Positions 29,656-39,890 of a stretch of 50,754 nt of DNA are shown here, piece by piece. Every line of letters starts with the position of its first letter. Position 1 is the first letter of the stretch. Origin of the DNA: Discostella pseudostelligera (Eukaryota > Bacillariophyta > Thalassiosirophyceae > Thalassiosirales > Thalassiosiraceae); NCBI GenBank assembly GCA_036940085.1, contig JALLBK010000612.1:1-50754 (forward strand). The letters run 5' to 3'. A program made the translations under genes and the position numbers. Below the pieces are notes generated by a model. It was not told the origin of the DNA. It ran no database searches and worked only from the letters and a program-made list of their open reading frames with translations.

Positions 29656-31528
29656 ATGGTGAATGCGATACAGGCGACAGTCTTCCTTTTCTCCGGATGG
29701 TCTTTTCACACGGCGGCTGCGGAGGGCGGGCGTCATGGCAATAGCGGTTTTATCAGCCACGTTCTGTGGGGATGTGAGAAAGCGCCAATACTGAATAACT
29801 ACCAGCGGAGGTTGATGTCTCATCGATGTACACCTTCAAATCAAGTGCTTACGCTTGCAAAAAGAAAGGAGACTTGTGAAGATAGCGTGCCTAATATTTC
29901 ATCAAAACGGCGTCGCAGTTGGGAGGAAAGCTACGAGCTTCTTTGCGCTTACAAAGAAAAGTATTGTCACCATGACATATCCCAATCGGATAAGCCATTA
30001 GGCCCTTGGATAAACAGGCAACGGATTGAGCATGCGAAATATTTATTGAGGGAGGAGATGATTCGAGATAGAGGATGGGATACTTCAGTTGGAGGCAGAA
30101 AACTGCCAAGCACTTCCATGACCGCTGAAAGAAAGAAATTGCTTGATGAATTTGGTTTTGTATGGGATGCAATGGGTCAGACCTGGGACACTCGCTACGA
30201 TGAATTGTAAGCTCGCTGTTTGAAATGAAGCAATATCTCTCTCACAGAATTGCTTGTCCCTTATCTTCTGTGTTCATTTATGGTAACTCACTGTCTCGCC
30301 CGCCTAGGTGTGAATTCCGGAGGTTAAACGGTCACTGTGTAGTGCCAAGGTCTAATGGGAGGTTGGGCGCTTGGGTAGAAAAGCAAAGGATCGAATACAA
30401 AAAGTATCAACAAGCCAAGCATGACGATGACCGCAAAGAAGGCAGCGACACACCTACATCAATATTGACAGAGGCACGAGTAATGAGATTAAATGATATT
30501 GGATTCGTCTGGGACGTTAGAGAGAAGCAGTTCGAGCAGAAGCTTGGCCAGCTGCGCATCTTCAAAGAAATGAATGGTCACATCGATCCTCGATTTATGA
30601 ATGGTTCACTGGCATTATGGGTGAGAAAGTATAGGCAGCAATATCGAAAATATTTAGATGCATCGGCGAGAAAGAATGTCGATTCTGAAGTTCTTTCATC
30701 AATACTTCCTGAGAATCGACGTCTCGCCTTGGAGAATGTTGGGTTCAGCGCAAGTATGTTCGATGAACCACGGACAAGGCCAGTTGGGAATCGTCGTGCC
30801 TCTTGGGAAGAGCGATATGAGGAACTTGATGAATACAAAGCTGAGGTGAGACTAGGATGGCTGTGTGCGCGATGTCGAAGCGAGTCCTCGTACATATACT
30901 CAATATCGTTTGATTTGCTCTTCAGCATGGACATTGCCTCGTTCCGAAGAATTATGGTCCCTTAGGTTCTTGGGTTCGGGCTCAGAGACATGTGATGAAA
31001 GAAAAGGGGGACATGGGGTCGCCATTTGAGGATGGTGGACAACTTTCGAATGAGAGGGTCCAGAGACTAAATAGGCTCGGGTTCGTTTGGGATGTACACC
31101 AATGGCAATGGGACCAAGCATACAATGAGCTGTTACAGTTCAAAGAGAAACACAATCATACAAATGTGCCCATGTCGTACGGCGGACTAGGACTTTGGGT
31201 ATTTAATCAGAGATCAGACTACAACGCTTTTCGGAAAGCAAAACAATCTGGAATGACCCCGGCAAGACTTGAACTTCTTCAGAATATAGGATTTGTGTTT
31301 GACTTAGGACAGAGAATCACATCGGAAGCAGATGAGCGTTGGCAAGCAAGGTTGAATGAGCTGAAAGAATATGAAGAAAAATGGGGAACATTTCAGGTGA
31401 AACAGAGCCACAACCTAACATTGTATAATTGGTGTCAGCACCAAAGAGCAATGCTGCAACGAAAGCAACTGAAGAAGGAGAGGGAGGACGCTCTACGATC
31501 TTTAGGGTTTCTCAATCCAACAGATTAA
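29656..31528 (+). CDS. Protein with six helicase-associated (HA) repeats
   Basis: Exons 29656-30206, 30308-30845 and 30926-31528 (introns 101 and 80 bp) give 563 residues. Six repeats of the helicase-associated type are readable, each about 70-80 residues. Each has an aromatic start (W-x3-Y/L-x-E-L), a Gly-His-like middle, a G-x-W-V-x2-Q-R block and an L-x2-hGFVWD end. Examples: SWEESYELLCAYKEK, RLNGHCVVPRSNG, ALWVRKYRQQY, HGHCLVPKNYGPLGSWVRAQ, GLGLWVFNQRSDY and LYNWCQHQRAM. Introns fall inside repeats 2 and 4. No helicase motor motif is present. The first 30 residues are hydrophobic and could be a signal. Function unknown; DNA binding by HA repeats is suspected for the family. Only 75 bp separate its stop from that of lycopene cyclase on the other strand. 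Confidence 0.82.
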
Positions 31529-31603
31529 TTTCACGAATGTCAAGGACAAACGACAATAATATCATCGTGATCTTTGCTGTACCTATCAATACTTGCTATT
31601 GTA

Positions 31604-33475
31604 CTAAACAATCAATACCTCATCTTCCTCCGTGAAATACACTGGAACAACTTCTTCGACGGTAGACTCTGCAATCATCTTTCGTGCTTCTGCCTTAGCG
31701 GCGACATCTCCAACTGTTGTAGGCTTCTCCTTGTACTCGTAACCATCCGGCAATCCAAGAAGCGGTGTCACCGACTGCGGCAACGGTACTCCCTCGGTAA
31801 TACAGTAGGCCGCAATACTTCCCAACATGTCCAACGCCACCGACACGGGTAGCTTCGAGACAAATGTCAGCCCGTAGACCAAGCGTGCCCACCACGTTTC
31901 ATGCCTATCATTGTTCGGCAACCCCGGCCAACCCGCTAAAAATCCACCCCAAAGTGGCAGTGGCAGCTTGAAGAATCCATCAAAGAATCCACGCAGACCC
32001 ACCACATTTTGTTTCATAAGAAATTCTCCACCAAACACTGCAAAGTTACGTTGAGAAATATTGCTTGGTGACCAGATAGCATCGTAGGCACGTGCAGCGG
32101 CCCTATCCGGATTCCAACTACTACCTTGCAATTCATCTCGTATTGCCTTGGCTACATTTCCCGCACCCATCATAGCTCGACACAAATGATATCCAGTGCT
32201 CGGATGAACCATCGCCGCCGCACCACCAAATCCTACCACTCGTTGATCCTTCGCCGGCAATGGACCACCCATGGGAATGTAACAGTATTCCTCCTCCTCA
32301 ACGTCAATCACGGTAATTCCCAAATGCTTGAGCCGAGTCATACATCGTTCCTTGCACTCCTGAAACGACAGTGCAGGGCGAGCCACCAATGAAGTTTCTT
32401 CAAAGAATATCCGATTCGAATCCAACGGCATAGCATACATGAATGTCGGTGCCTTATTGGCCTTGTATTCTTCATCCGAATTCTCCACAAAGTGATCCGT
32501 ACGATAATCAAACAATGTCATTGCTTCCTTGTAATACGGTCCTACAAAGTTGACATCTGCAATAGATGACTCATCCACCTTAACCAAGAATCCGTAGGCA
32601 ATTTGAAATCCGGGTGGGATGGACTTACACCGATCATCCTTTAATACAATCGAGGATTCATGTCCCGTGCAATCTACAATAAGTTTGGCACGGACTTGAT
32701 TTATCTCTCCATTCTTTGATTGGAGTAATATCGTCGAACCAAATTCATCATGCAAAATAGATCCCGCGGGTGAGTAGACATTCACGGAAGTGGCGCGAGA
32801 GATATGCTTGGCACGTGTAACTCGATATTTGGCCGATCCTTCTCCGGCAAATTTTGTATCCACCTCCTCTTTCGGACTTAGTGTGCGACGCAATGCATCT
32901 CTATCTACACGACAATACGGTCGATCCAATCTCATTCGTTCTTGTACAGGAATGTCAAAACTCCCCCCGAAGAAACAATCGGTAACTTGCCATGTTCGTT
33001 CTATGCATTCGGTATTGAGTGGTTGGTTATAGGTGGAGAACATGGTCCGGATGGATTCCCATTCATCTTGCCATACTCCATAATTTGGAAACCATCGATT
33101 GTCGTAGTTGGCATCGGCTAATAGAATGTCAGGCGATAACGATGAAGTGTCACCATTGGCAGAGTTGTTGATTGGTGATGCAAGGAGGGTAGCAATTGCT
33201 CGTGCTGCTGGACCGCTTCCTAACACGAGGACGTCACATTCATCTTTGGATGTAGGTGTTAATGAGGTAGTACTAGCGGCAGCTGCAGCGGCGAGTGATG
33301 TAGAAGTGCGATGCTGCCTACGGGAAGTTGGAGAAAGTATCGCCGACTGTGTCGTCGACGATAGATGGGAGTAGGAGGTCAAGACGCCTCCCTTCCTTAA
33401 TGTTGATGCGACGAAAGCACTCGTTGATGGCAGAGATGTGGCGACGGCAGCGAATGCAATGAGAAGAGCTGTCAT
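31604..33475 (-). CDS. LCYB: Lycopene beta-cyclase, plastid-targeted
   Basis: Converts lycopene to beta-carotene by closing both rings, feeding the xanthophyll pathway. Start taken at Met 33475, giving 623 residues, because MTALLIAFAAVATSLPSTSA then FVAS is a signal peptide with a plastid ASAF site; the open frame extends upstream to 33595 with no such feature. The Rossmann FAD motif is CDVLVLGSGPAARAIA. NYGVWQDEW, PYCRVDRDALRRTL, VDCTGHES, YAMPLDSNRIFFEETSL and VVGFGGAAAMVHPSTGYH are plant/cyanobacterial CrtL-type cyclase signatures. Single exon. It shares a divergent promoter with a GNAT gene. Confidence 0.95.
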   Translation of the reverse strand: MTALLIAFAAVATSLPSTSAFVASTLRKGGVLTSYSHLSSTTQSAILSPTSRRQHRTSTSLAAAAAASTTSLTPTSKDECDVLVLGSGPAARAIATLLASPINNSANGDTSSLSPDILLADANYDNRWFPNYGVWQDEWESIRTMFSTYNQPLNTECIERTWQVTDCFFGGSFDIPVQERMRLDRPYCRVDRDALRRTLSPKEEVDTKFAGEGSAKYRVTRAKHISRATSVNVYSPAGSILHDEFGSTILLQSKNGEINQVRAKLIVDCTGHESSIVLKDDRCKSIPPGFQIAYGFLVKVDESSIADVNFVGPYYKEAMTLFDYRTDHFVENSDEEYKANKAPTFMYAMPLDSNRIFFEETSLVARPALSFQECKERCMTRLKHLGITVIDVEEEEYCYIPMGGPLPAKDQRVVGFGGAAAMVHPSTGYHLCRAMMGAGNVAKAIRDELQGSSWNPDRAAARAYDAIWSPSNISQRNFAVFGGEFLMKQNVVGLRGFFDGFFKLPLPLWGGFLAGWPGLPNNDRHETWWARLVYGLTFVSKLPVSVALDMLGSIAAYCITEGVPLPQSVTPLLGLPDGYEYKEKPTTVGDVAAKAEARKMIAESTVEEVVPVYFTEEDEVLIV

Positions 33476-34072
33476 CTTTGGCAAAATGCAAGTGGTATAT
33501 TCGCAGTGAGGAAAATTCTGCAAGATGTACCTACTGCCCTCGCTCATGGTGATGGTATGAATGAGATTGTTGTTATAATGTCGCATCATCGTCATCGTCC
33601 GTGAAGGGATTTTGGATTTGCTTCTCGCGATGACGCCAATGACGTCACAAGACCACCACGTACATCACGTACACCAGACAGACGAACGATTCTTGCGTCC
33701 ACGTGGAACTCATCTGACTCAACGCTGACTCCACGTGGATCTCCCACAACGCCAGACAGACGAAAATCTTCGGCCGCACACCTGTCCGCCGCAGCTGCCA
33801 CTTTGCACTTTGCGGCAGGATGACGCGAAACCCATCCGAAATAGTTTCAAAAGCGTTAAATATTTGAATTTAATAAGACTCTGACGTGGCGATGTCCGCG
33901 GTGACGAGCAGTAAAGAACAATTTCGAAATTTGAAACCACTGACAGACGGATCGTTAAAATTCTCGTGCAGCCCGTTCGGTTGATAGCGGCGACAGTCCC
34001 AGACGATGGAGACGACGGCATTATTGGAATAGTAGTAGCGGCGGACCACGACGAAAGTGGCTCAATAGAACG
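33476..34072. promoter_or_regulatory. Divergent promoter of LCYB and GNAT with CRE, G-boxes and CCAGACAGACGAA repeats
   Basis: 597 bp without a gene. TGACGTCA lies at 33640-33647. CCACGTGG occurs at 33699-33706 and 33731-33738. ACCAGACAGACGAACG (33672-33687) and CGCCAGACAGACGAAAATC (33750-33768) are near copies of the element at 5911-5925. These elements sit 165-295 bp above the proposed LCYB start. CRE-like elements are known from light/CO2-responsive diatom promoters; a role here is inference. Confidence 0.55.
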
Positions 34073-35386
34073 ATGATTCACACACCATGGTCATTCATTT
34101 TTACCATCAGTAGTATCCATGAAACAGCTGCTGGCTTTACTCCGCAAAGAATTTTTCCGCCGTGGGCACCAACATCGTCAGCATCCAGTGACATACCATC
34201 GTATGAAGAGGATGGACCAACAATATCCGACATCGTTACCAATGGCAAATCAAATGTGCCACCCATACTCAAATCACAGGGCATCAATCTCGCCATTCAA
34301 GAAAAGATATTAGAGAATTTTCAACTAAATTGGGGTAATAATGTTGATATATATGCAAAGAAGAACATAAACATCAATAAAGTTGGTAGTGACAGTCGAC
34401 GGTCAAGTGAGCAGCAACCACCATCACCACAACCACGCATCCCATTCATAATAGAAAATATTGGTCGAGGAGAAAAAAATGAAATAGAAGAAATTGTACG
34501 AGTATGTATTGATGTATTTTTCAATGAACAAGAAGAGGACGAAGTAGAATTGCAGGAAGTCGTCGACACAAGTAGTACTTCGAATGCAATTCCCAAGATG
34601 AGACAACAACGGAGAAATCAAAAGTCAATACCTCCCTGGAAGGCAATGCAACTTGCCTATTTACGAAACTTCCAAACAGGGGAAATATTAGCACGGAATG
34701 CATTTAATAAAGAACAGTTTGTGAATCTGATTGTGGCACGGCGGGTGTATGCTACATCTGCGGGAACGAATATTCTTGGAAAGACAAAGAAGAATAGAGG
34801 AGTAAATCTTATTGATGATGATGCACGCCAAATATTCAATGCAGATCTGCTCACTTGGTCAACCGTAAATGGCGATTGTACCGCCGGTAGAGGTGTGGTG
34901 GTGGGTGAAATTATCGGCTATTGTGAAGTTTCCGAAAAGAACTTTGGCCTGGGTGGCAACTACGAAACTACAAAACAAAGACGACGGAGTGGATCTGGTG
35001 AAAATAAGCTTCGGCCATACCTATCCAATCTATCGGTGGTCGAATACGCTCGACGGAGCGGTGTTGGTTCCAAACTATTGGACGCAGGAGAAGAGGCCGT
35101 ACGCAGTTGGAATGTAGGACATTCAGAAATTGTGTTACAAGTCGAGGAGGATAATCCAAATGCAATTCAATTTTACAAACGTCGTGGTTGGGAATTTGTT
35201 TTTGCCGATCCAACTTGTCGTCGGTATGATACATCTGGATTCTTTTTGAAGGAGTGTCGGGTGACGAAGTATGCCATGATGAAGAGGTTGGATGTGGGTA
35301 CTACTGCTACTACCGATGCTTCTAACGAGAGTGAATCTGGGAGATCATTCATTGAAAAGGTTATGAATTCGTTCTTTTCACAATAG
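34073..35386 (+). CDS. GNAT-family N-acetyltransferase, probably plastid-targeted
   Basis: Single exon, 437 residues. The N-terminus (SFIFTISSIHETAAG then FTPQR) is a signal with Phe after the cleavage point. The acetyl-CoA-binding part is C-terminal: LSNLSVVEYARRSGVGSKLL contains the motif A (R/Q)xxGxG variant RRSGVGS. IVLQVEEDNPNAIQFYKRRG is the conserved motif B with Asn-x2-Ala-x2-Phe-Tyr. The region before it, about residues 130-330, is split by hydrophilic inserts. GNATs move acetyl groups to amines of proteins or small molecules; plant plastids have GNATs of this kind. The acceptor here is unknown. Confidence 0.85.
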   Translation: MIHTPWSFIFTISSIHETAAGFTPQRIFPPWAPTSSASSDIPSYEEDGPTISDIVTNGKSNVPPILKSQGINLAIQEKILENFQLNWGNNVDIYAKKNININKVGSDSRRSSEQQPPSPQPRIPFIIENIGRGEKNEIEEIVRVCIDVFFNEQEEDEVELQEVVDTSSTSNAIPKMRQQRRNQKSIPPWKAMQLAYLRNFQTGEILARNAFNKEQFVNLIVARRVYATSAGTNILGKTKKNRGVNLIDDDARQIFNADLLTWSTVNGDCTAGRGVVVGEIIGYCEVSEKNFGLGGNYETTKQRRRSGSGENKLRPYLSNLSVVEYARRSGVGSKLLDAGEEAVRSWNVGHSEIVLQVEEDNPNAIQFYKRRGWEFVFADPTCRRYDTSGFFLKECRVTKYAMMKRLDVGTTATTDASNESESGRSFIEKVMNSFFSQ

Positions 35387-35794
35387 TGGTGCATTGATCT
35401 ATCACTGAACAGCAACTAGAACATGATGTGTCTTGAATTTAATCATCGCGATAAACCGCGTAACAAGCTACAGAAACAACTCATCGACTTCCTCTCGCAT
35501 CTCATTCTAAATATCATAATAATCGCCGCTGCCCGTTGCCATCATCATCTTCTTCTTCGGCCCGCAATGTTTTCGTACGACATCTCGGGCGGGGAGCAGG
35601 GGAGGCAGACAATTTCTTCACGTAGGAATTCAATGATTCTCACTGCTGAGACGGACAGACAAAGATTCTCGACCTTCCGGGCCTTTTTTCTTTTTTCTTG
35701 CAGCTGTCTGCCGCTGGGATTTTGTATTTTGCTGCTGCTGCTGCTGCTGCTGCTTCCACTTCCACTTCCACTTTCCACCACCGTCGCCGTCGCC
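35387..35794. other. Region between GNAT and E2 with a CTG repeat
   Basis: 408 bp. It contains a GCT/CTG tract of seven units (35731-35753) followed by TTCCAC repeats (35754-35773). The E2 reading frame is open through this stretch from 35423, but the encoded residues (poly-Leu and Leu-Pro) have no family match, and the mitochondrial-type start lies at 35795. It is therefore treated as 5' UTR. Confidence 0.5.
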
Positions 35795-37387
35795 ATGGCG
35801 TCCGCCCTATCCCTAGCACGAAATGTGCTATCACGGACGGCCATTCGATCACATCATCTACAGAGCAGCAGCAGGCCCATAATCTCTGTCTGTTCTTCCA
35901 GCTATGTAAATAATTCATCGTTTGGCCTCTCGTCGACATTGACGTCGTCGTCGATCACCCACCGCCGATGGTTCGCCAGCTACCCCCCCCATGAAATTGT
36001 CGGGATGCCATCTCTCTCTCCCACAATGGAATCTGGGTCCATCTCCTCGTGGAACATTGCCGAAGGATCCACCTTTGCAGCCGGGGATGTATTGTGCTCG
36101 GTAGAGACTGATAAGGCCACGGTAGACTTTGAAGCACAAGATGAGGGCGTAGTGGCAAAGATTATTGTAGCGGCGGGATCGGGGGAGATTCCATGTGGTA
36201 ATCCAATTATGGTCACGGTGCAGGATGTTGCGGATGTAGCGGCATTTAAAGATTTTGTGGTTGAGGCGGCAATTGGTAGTTCGGAGGCGGCACCTGCTGC
36301 TACTGCGGCTGCAGCACCTGTGCCACCGCCCTCTCCAGCGGTAGTGGCGGCGGCACCAACGACGCCAACGACAACTCCAGCGGCTGCTGCTGCATCCCCG
36401 ACAGGAGAACATGTCTTTGCCTCTCCACGAGCACATACGCTTGCGAAAGAAATGGGATATGGAGCAATTTCAGCACTTCGAATTGTTGGCACTGGGCCGG
36501 GTGGACGGATCATTGCACAGGATGTGTTGGACTATGATCCTTCGACTGCGGTTACTGCAACGCAGGTGGGGACTGCTGCAGCAGCGGCACCTACCCCTGT
36601 TGCACCAGCACCTGCCGCTTCTTCTACAACAATGCCACTTCCACTACCTGTCGTGGGGGCAGGATACACAGACTACACTCTCCCAGGCCTTGCACTCGAA
36701 TTAGCATCGCGTCTACATGCCTCGAAGCAAAATGTTCCCCACTACTATCTTACCATCGACCTATCATTGGATTCTCTCCTTGAATTGCGTTCGACACTAA
36801 ACTCAACCATGAAATTAGAGGAAGGTAACGGTGGAATCACAGTGAATGATCTATTGATGAAGGCAGCCGCCGCAGCGATGAAGACTGTCCCCGCTGCCAA
36901 TTCATCATGGATGGGAAGCTTCGTTCGAGTTTATGATTCGGTTGATATCAATGTTGTTGTGGGGAACGGAACGAGTCTTTATTCACCGGTAATTCGTGAT
37001 GTTGGACGCAAGGGATTGAAGGCTGTATCGGACGATGTCGCCACGGCCACATCGGTGGTCGAAGGAGGTGTGGAGGGCAGTGATCCTACCACAGTTCCCG
37101 GATTTGGTGACGTGGGCACCTTTACGATGGTCAACCTTGGCATGTATGGAGTGAAGAGTTGCGCGCCAATTATTCGTGAACCACAGGCCTGTGCCTTGGC
37201 CTTGGGTGTGATTGAGAATCGAATTGTACCCAATGACGATGCCAAGAGTGAAGAAATATACAAAGAGAGCGTGATGATGACGGCTACGTTAAGTTGTGAC
37301 CATCGTGTGGTGGATGGTGCCGTTGGAGCGCAGTGGCTGTCGGCGTTTAAGAAACATGTTGAGAATCCAGTAACGCTGCTTTTGTAA
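35795..37387 (+). CDS. Dihydrolipoamide acetyltransferase (E2 of pyruvate dehydrogenase), mitochondrial
   Basis: E2 transfers the acetyl group from lipoyl-lysine to CoA in the pyruvate dehydrogenase complex. Start at Met 35795 gives 530 residues. The first 60 are Arg/Ser-rich without acid residues (SALSLARNVLSRTAIRSHH, RRWFAS), typical of a mitochondrial presequence. The lipoyl domain (about 66-145) has MPSLSPTMESG and ETDKATVDFE with lipoyl Lys107. An Ala/Pro/Thr linker follows, then the E1/E3-binding domain (SPRAHTLAKEMGY, GTGPGGRIIAQDVLDY), a second linker, and the catalytic domain with NDLLMKAAAAAMKTVP and the active-site DHRVVDGAVGA. Single exon. The frame is open further upstream to 35423, but that part looks untranslated. 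Confidence 0.94.
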   Translation: MASALSLARNVLSRTAIRSHHLQSSSRPIISVCSSSYVNNSSFGLSSTLTSSSITHRRWFASYPPHEIVGMPSLSPTMESGSISSWNIAEGSTFAAGDVLCSVETDKATVDFEAQDEGVVAKIIVAAGSGEIPCGNPIMVTVQDVADVAAFKDFVVEAAIGSSEAAPAATAAAAPVPPPSPAVVAAAPTTPTTTPAAAAASPTGEHVFASPRAHTLAKEMGYGAISALRIVGTGPGGRIIAQDVLDYDPSTAVTATQVGTAAAAAPTPVAPAPAASSTTMPLPLPVVGAGYTDYTLPGLALELASRLHASKQNVPHYYLTIDLSLDSLLELRSTLNSTMKLEEGNGGITVNDLLMKAAAAAMKTVPAANSSWMGSFVRVYDSVDINVVVGNGTSLYSPVIRDVGRKGLKAVSDDVATATSVVEGGVEGSDPTTVPGFGDVGTFTMVNLGMYGVKSCAPIIREPQACALALGVIENRIVPNDDAKSEEIYKESVMMTATLSCDHRVVDGAVGAQWLSAFKKHVENPVTLLL

Positions 37388-37824
37388 AGCATCATTGAAT
37401 GGTAAAGCTGGGAATTGAGTTCGTAAGTAGTCGAAGACATCAATGTAGATAATTACATGCTCATAATTGTCGAATCAATGTTGGAACTTAATATTTGATG
37501 CCCATGAAGCTGCCGCTGGACTTCTTTTCATTGTCTCCATTTTAGCCGGTTGGTAGATAGGAGACCATAGACCATGCATCTTCAATAAGCAGCATTATGC
37601 TACCGAGAGATAATGCTGCTTCTGGGGTGGGCTGTCTGCCGATTTTTTCAACGAGGACAGTGACAGTGCACAAAGAATCGCCAAATTTAGATGGCGGGAA
37701 CATCGTCAGTGCTTCCGTCGTCGATCGTCGATCGCGTCAGCAAACAATAACCTTAGACCATGAATGCGAATGGTACTGATACCCCATATCCTATCCACCT
37801 AACCAGGACAATAATAGTCACACA
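37388..37824. other. Intergenic, one GGCGGGAA site
   Basis: 437 bp between two same-strand genes. ATGGCGGGAA lies at 37691-37700, about 125 bp upstream of the next ATG. Nothing else noteworthy. Confidence 0.45.
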
Positions 37825-38580
37825 ATGTATCTCTTCCGAACAATCGCTACTCTACTATGCATTGCCCCAAATCACTCCTTTACTATCCATGCTCGGTTGC
37901 CGATGCATCGATCATTGACGGGCGCCGAAGTGCATTTGGATCTATCCAAAACCAATCTTAACGGCGACGATTTGCTAATGAATCGACGGAATATATTCGA
38001 GCTTGCCATCAAGGGATCAACTGTATCTACGATATTAGTCGGAATGCCTAACTTATCCTACGCAGCAGCTCCATCCCCCGTCGATCTGAAGCGCCTACAA
38101 GTCGGACATTCTCGTGTACGATACTTGTTAGAGAATTGGGACAAGGTAACTCAAACATGCAACAATCGTGCCATGTCAACAACCGAATCGAAGCAAATTG
38201 TCCGTACCGAAGGTGGTGGGGGTGGATTCTGTGAGAAAAATCCTCTAGTTGTGCAGGAATATTTAGGATACAAGTCTACCACGGATCCGTTGTTCAAGGC
38301 AGATTCTCTGATGCTCAAGGCGGTACCACTTCTGGATAAGTCGGTCATGGATGAGGCGGATTACGTCGATTTAGTAGAACAGTATCGTGAGAAGGCCGAT
38401 TATACATCACTTCTTGCGTACACAAGTAGTTGGGGCGAAGCTAACCCAAATGGGGGTAAGGAGGCAGTTGATGATTACTTGGATAAAACGAAGGAGGTTG
38501 TGGTTGAGACGGAAGTGTTGCTCAGAAAGGTCTTGAAGGCTCTGCAGTTGGAGATCCTGCAACCTTCCGAAAAGAGCTAA
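37825..38580 (+). CDS. Probable thylakoid-lumen protein with Tat-type transit peptide
   Basis: 251 residues, one exon. A first hydrophobic stretch (YLFRTIATLLCIAP then NHSFTIHA) looks like a signal with an SF site. A second targeting part, NRRNIFELAIKGSTVSTILV then SYAAAPS, has a twin Arg, a hydrophobic core and an AxA cleavage site, as in Tat-imported lumen proteins. The mature protein (about 75 on) is mostly helical with LLENWDKVTQTC, CEKNPLVVQEYLGY and EADYVDLVEQYREKADYTSL. The helical lumen character recalls PsbQ- or Psb31-like extrinsic photosystem II proteins, but I see no decisive signature. Identity is therefore open; targeting is the better supported part. Confidence 0.65.
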   Translation: MYLFRTIATLLCIAPNHSFTIHARLPMHRSLTGAEVHLDLSKTNLNGDDLLMNRRNIFELAIKGSTVSTILVGMPNLSYAAAPSPVDLKRLQVGHSRVRYLLENWDKVTQTCNNRAMSTTESKQIVRTEGGGGGFCEKNPLVVQEYLGYKSTTDPLFKADSLMLKAVPLLDKSVMDEADYVDLVEQYREKADYTSLLAYTSSWGEANPNGGKEAVDDYLDKTKEVVVETEVLLRKVLKALQLEILQPSEKS

Positions 38581-38671
38581 ATGTTTAATATATGAGATAC
38601 GCAGCTCAACATAATTTATCGCCCTAATTGCATTTATTCAATTCCTCTGATCCGAGCATTCGCTCAAAAAA

Positions 38672-39890
38672 TTATGCAGTCTTCTTCTTTGGCGCCGCCT
38701 TCTTGCTGCTCTCCGCCATCGAGTATGCAAAGGTTCCAAGGATGGCAATAGCAGATCCAACAACTGTGTTACGCTCCATAGGTTCAACAAAGACAATGGA
38801 GGAGACTACAATGATAATCACACGCTTCGCGGTGTTAAGGACAGAAGATGTCACAGCACCAACACTCGCAGTGAACGCAAACGCGAATTCATTGTACAAA
38901 TAAAAGAAAAATCCCGAGAGGGCAATGTTGGTAATGACTGCCTGGGCTCCATTCGCTGCCACGGCCTTATCCCACTCCGCAGAGAGAGTTGGCAACTCAG
39001 CCACCACCACCATTGGAAGAGTGAAGAGGAAGGAAAGGATGTTCATAACCGCATACACGTTGGCACTATCCATATTCTTTGATTTGTCGCCCTTTAGGGA
39101 GTGTGTCACCGATCCTCCGAGTTTCCCCTTAAGAGCGGCGGCAAGATTTGCAATGGAAGCCCACATGAATGCAGTATAATTGATATCCACACCCTTGCCC
39201 TCTTTGATGCAGGCAATTCCAACGCCGCCGACGATGGGGATAAGCATGACGTACGCAAGGATTGGCTTAATGTCCACGGGAGGAAGTAGCACACCCACTA
39301 GTGCGGCAAAGACTGGCTCACATGCCTTGACAATTTGAGCGAAACTGACAGCGCCAACTCCCATCTACATCAATACAACATGATGTGCGTACACCAGTAA
39401 TGTAAAAGAATAGTTAAGACAACCAATGGGTCGAGTGGGGGAGGGCTTCAAAAATAGATTCAACTCACCGCCAAGACAGAACCAGCATGAGATACACACG
39501 CCATCAATCCAATAGGGACACATGCCGCAATATCCGCAGCCGTAAGATTGGGCTTCTTTCGCAAACCGGTGCCCCACAATACCAAACTCCATACCATCCC
39601 CACAAAGAGTTGGGCGGCCGCAACGAACCAATGGGCATGGATCATGTTGGTGGCCTTTTTGTTGAACACATTGTACAGGGTGTTTCCGGCATACCAGGCT
39701 ACAACCAAGCCAACCTGATGATTAATATTGAGTAGGATTAGATATGAGATGGAGAATATATTATAATTTCGACACATAATTTCTACCATCAATCACCGAC
39801 ACCGACACTGAGTTCAACACCGGACGCCCGAACCAAACCGAGGAGACTTACCAACTTGAGTGTGGAGGGACTACTAGACTTGCTGCTCAT
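38672..39890 (-). CDS. Triose-phosphate/phosphate translocator family protein
   Basis: Exons 39890-39852, 39714-39469 and 39364-38672 (introns 137 and 104 bp, all phase 0) give 325 residues, the usual TPT length. AWYAGNTLYNVFNKKA is the first-helix signature. HAGSVLA joined to MGVGAVSFAQIVKACEPVF across intron 2 is the conserved TPT substrate loop. Late conserved parts are YLYNEFAFAF and VLNTAKRVIIIV. The family exchanges phosphate for triose phosphate, PEP or related compounds. The protein starts MSSKSSSPSTLKL directly before the first helix: there is no signal or transit peptide, so it may sit in an outer plastid-bounding or ER membrane rather than the innermost one. The C-terminus is Lys-rich (KKAAPKKKTA), a possible dilysine-type ER signal. 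Confidence 0.9.

Noticed and set aside
33476..33595. Extra 40 residues at the LCYB N-terminus
   Set aside because: The signal peptide plus ASAF site starts at 33475; an N-terminal addition would bury it.
35423..35794. Long N-terminal extension of the E2 protein
   Set aside because: Composed of poly-Leu and simple repeats; a proper mitochondrial presequence starts at 35795.
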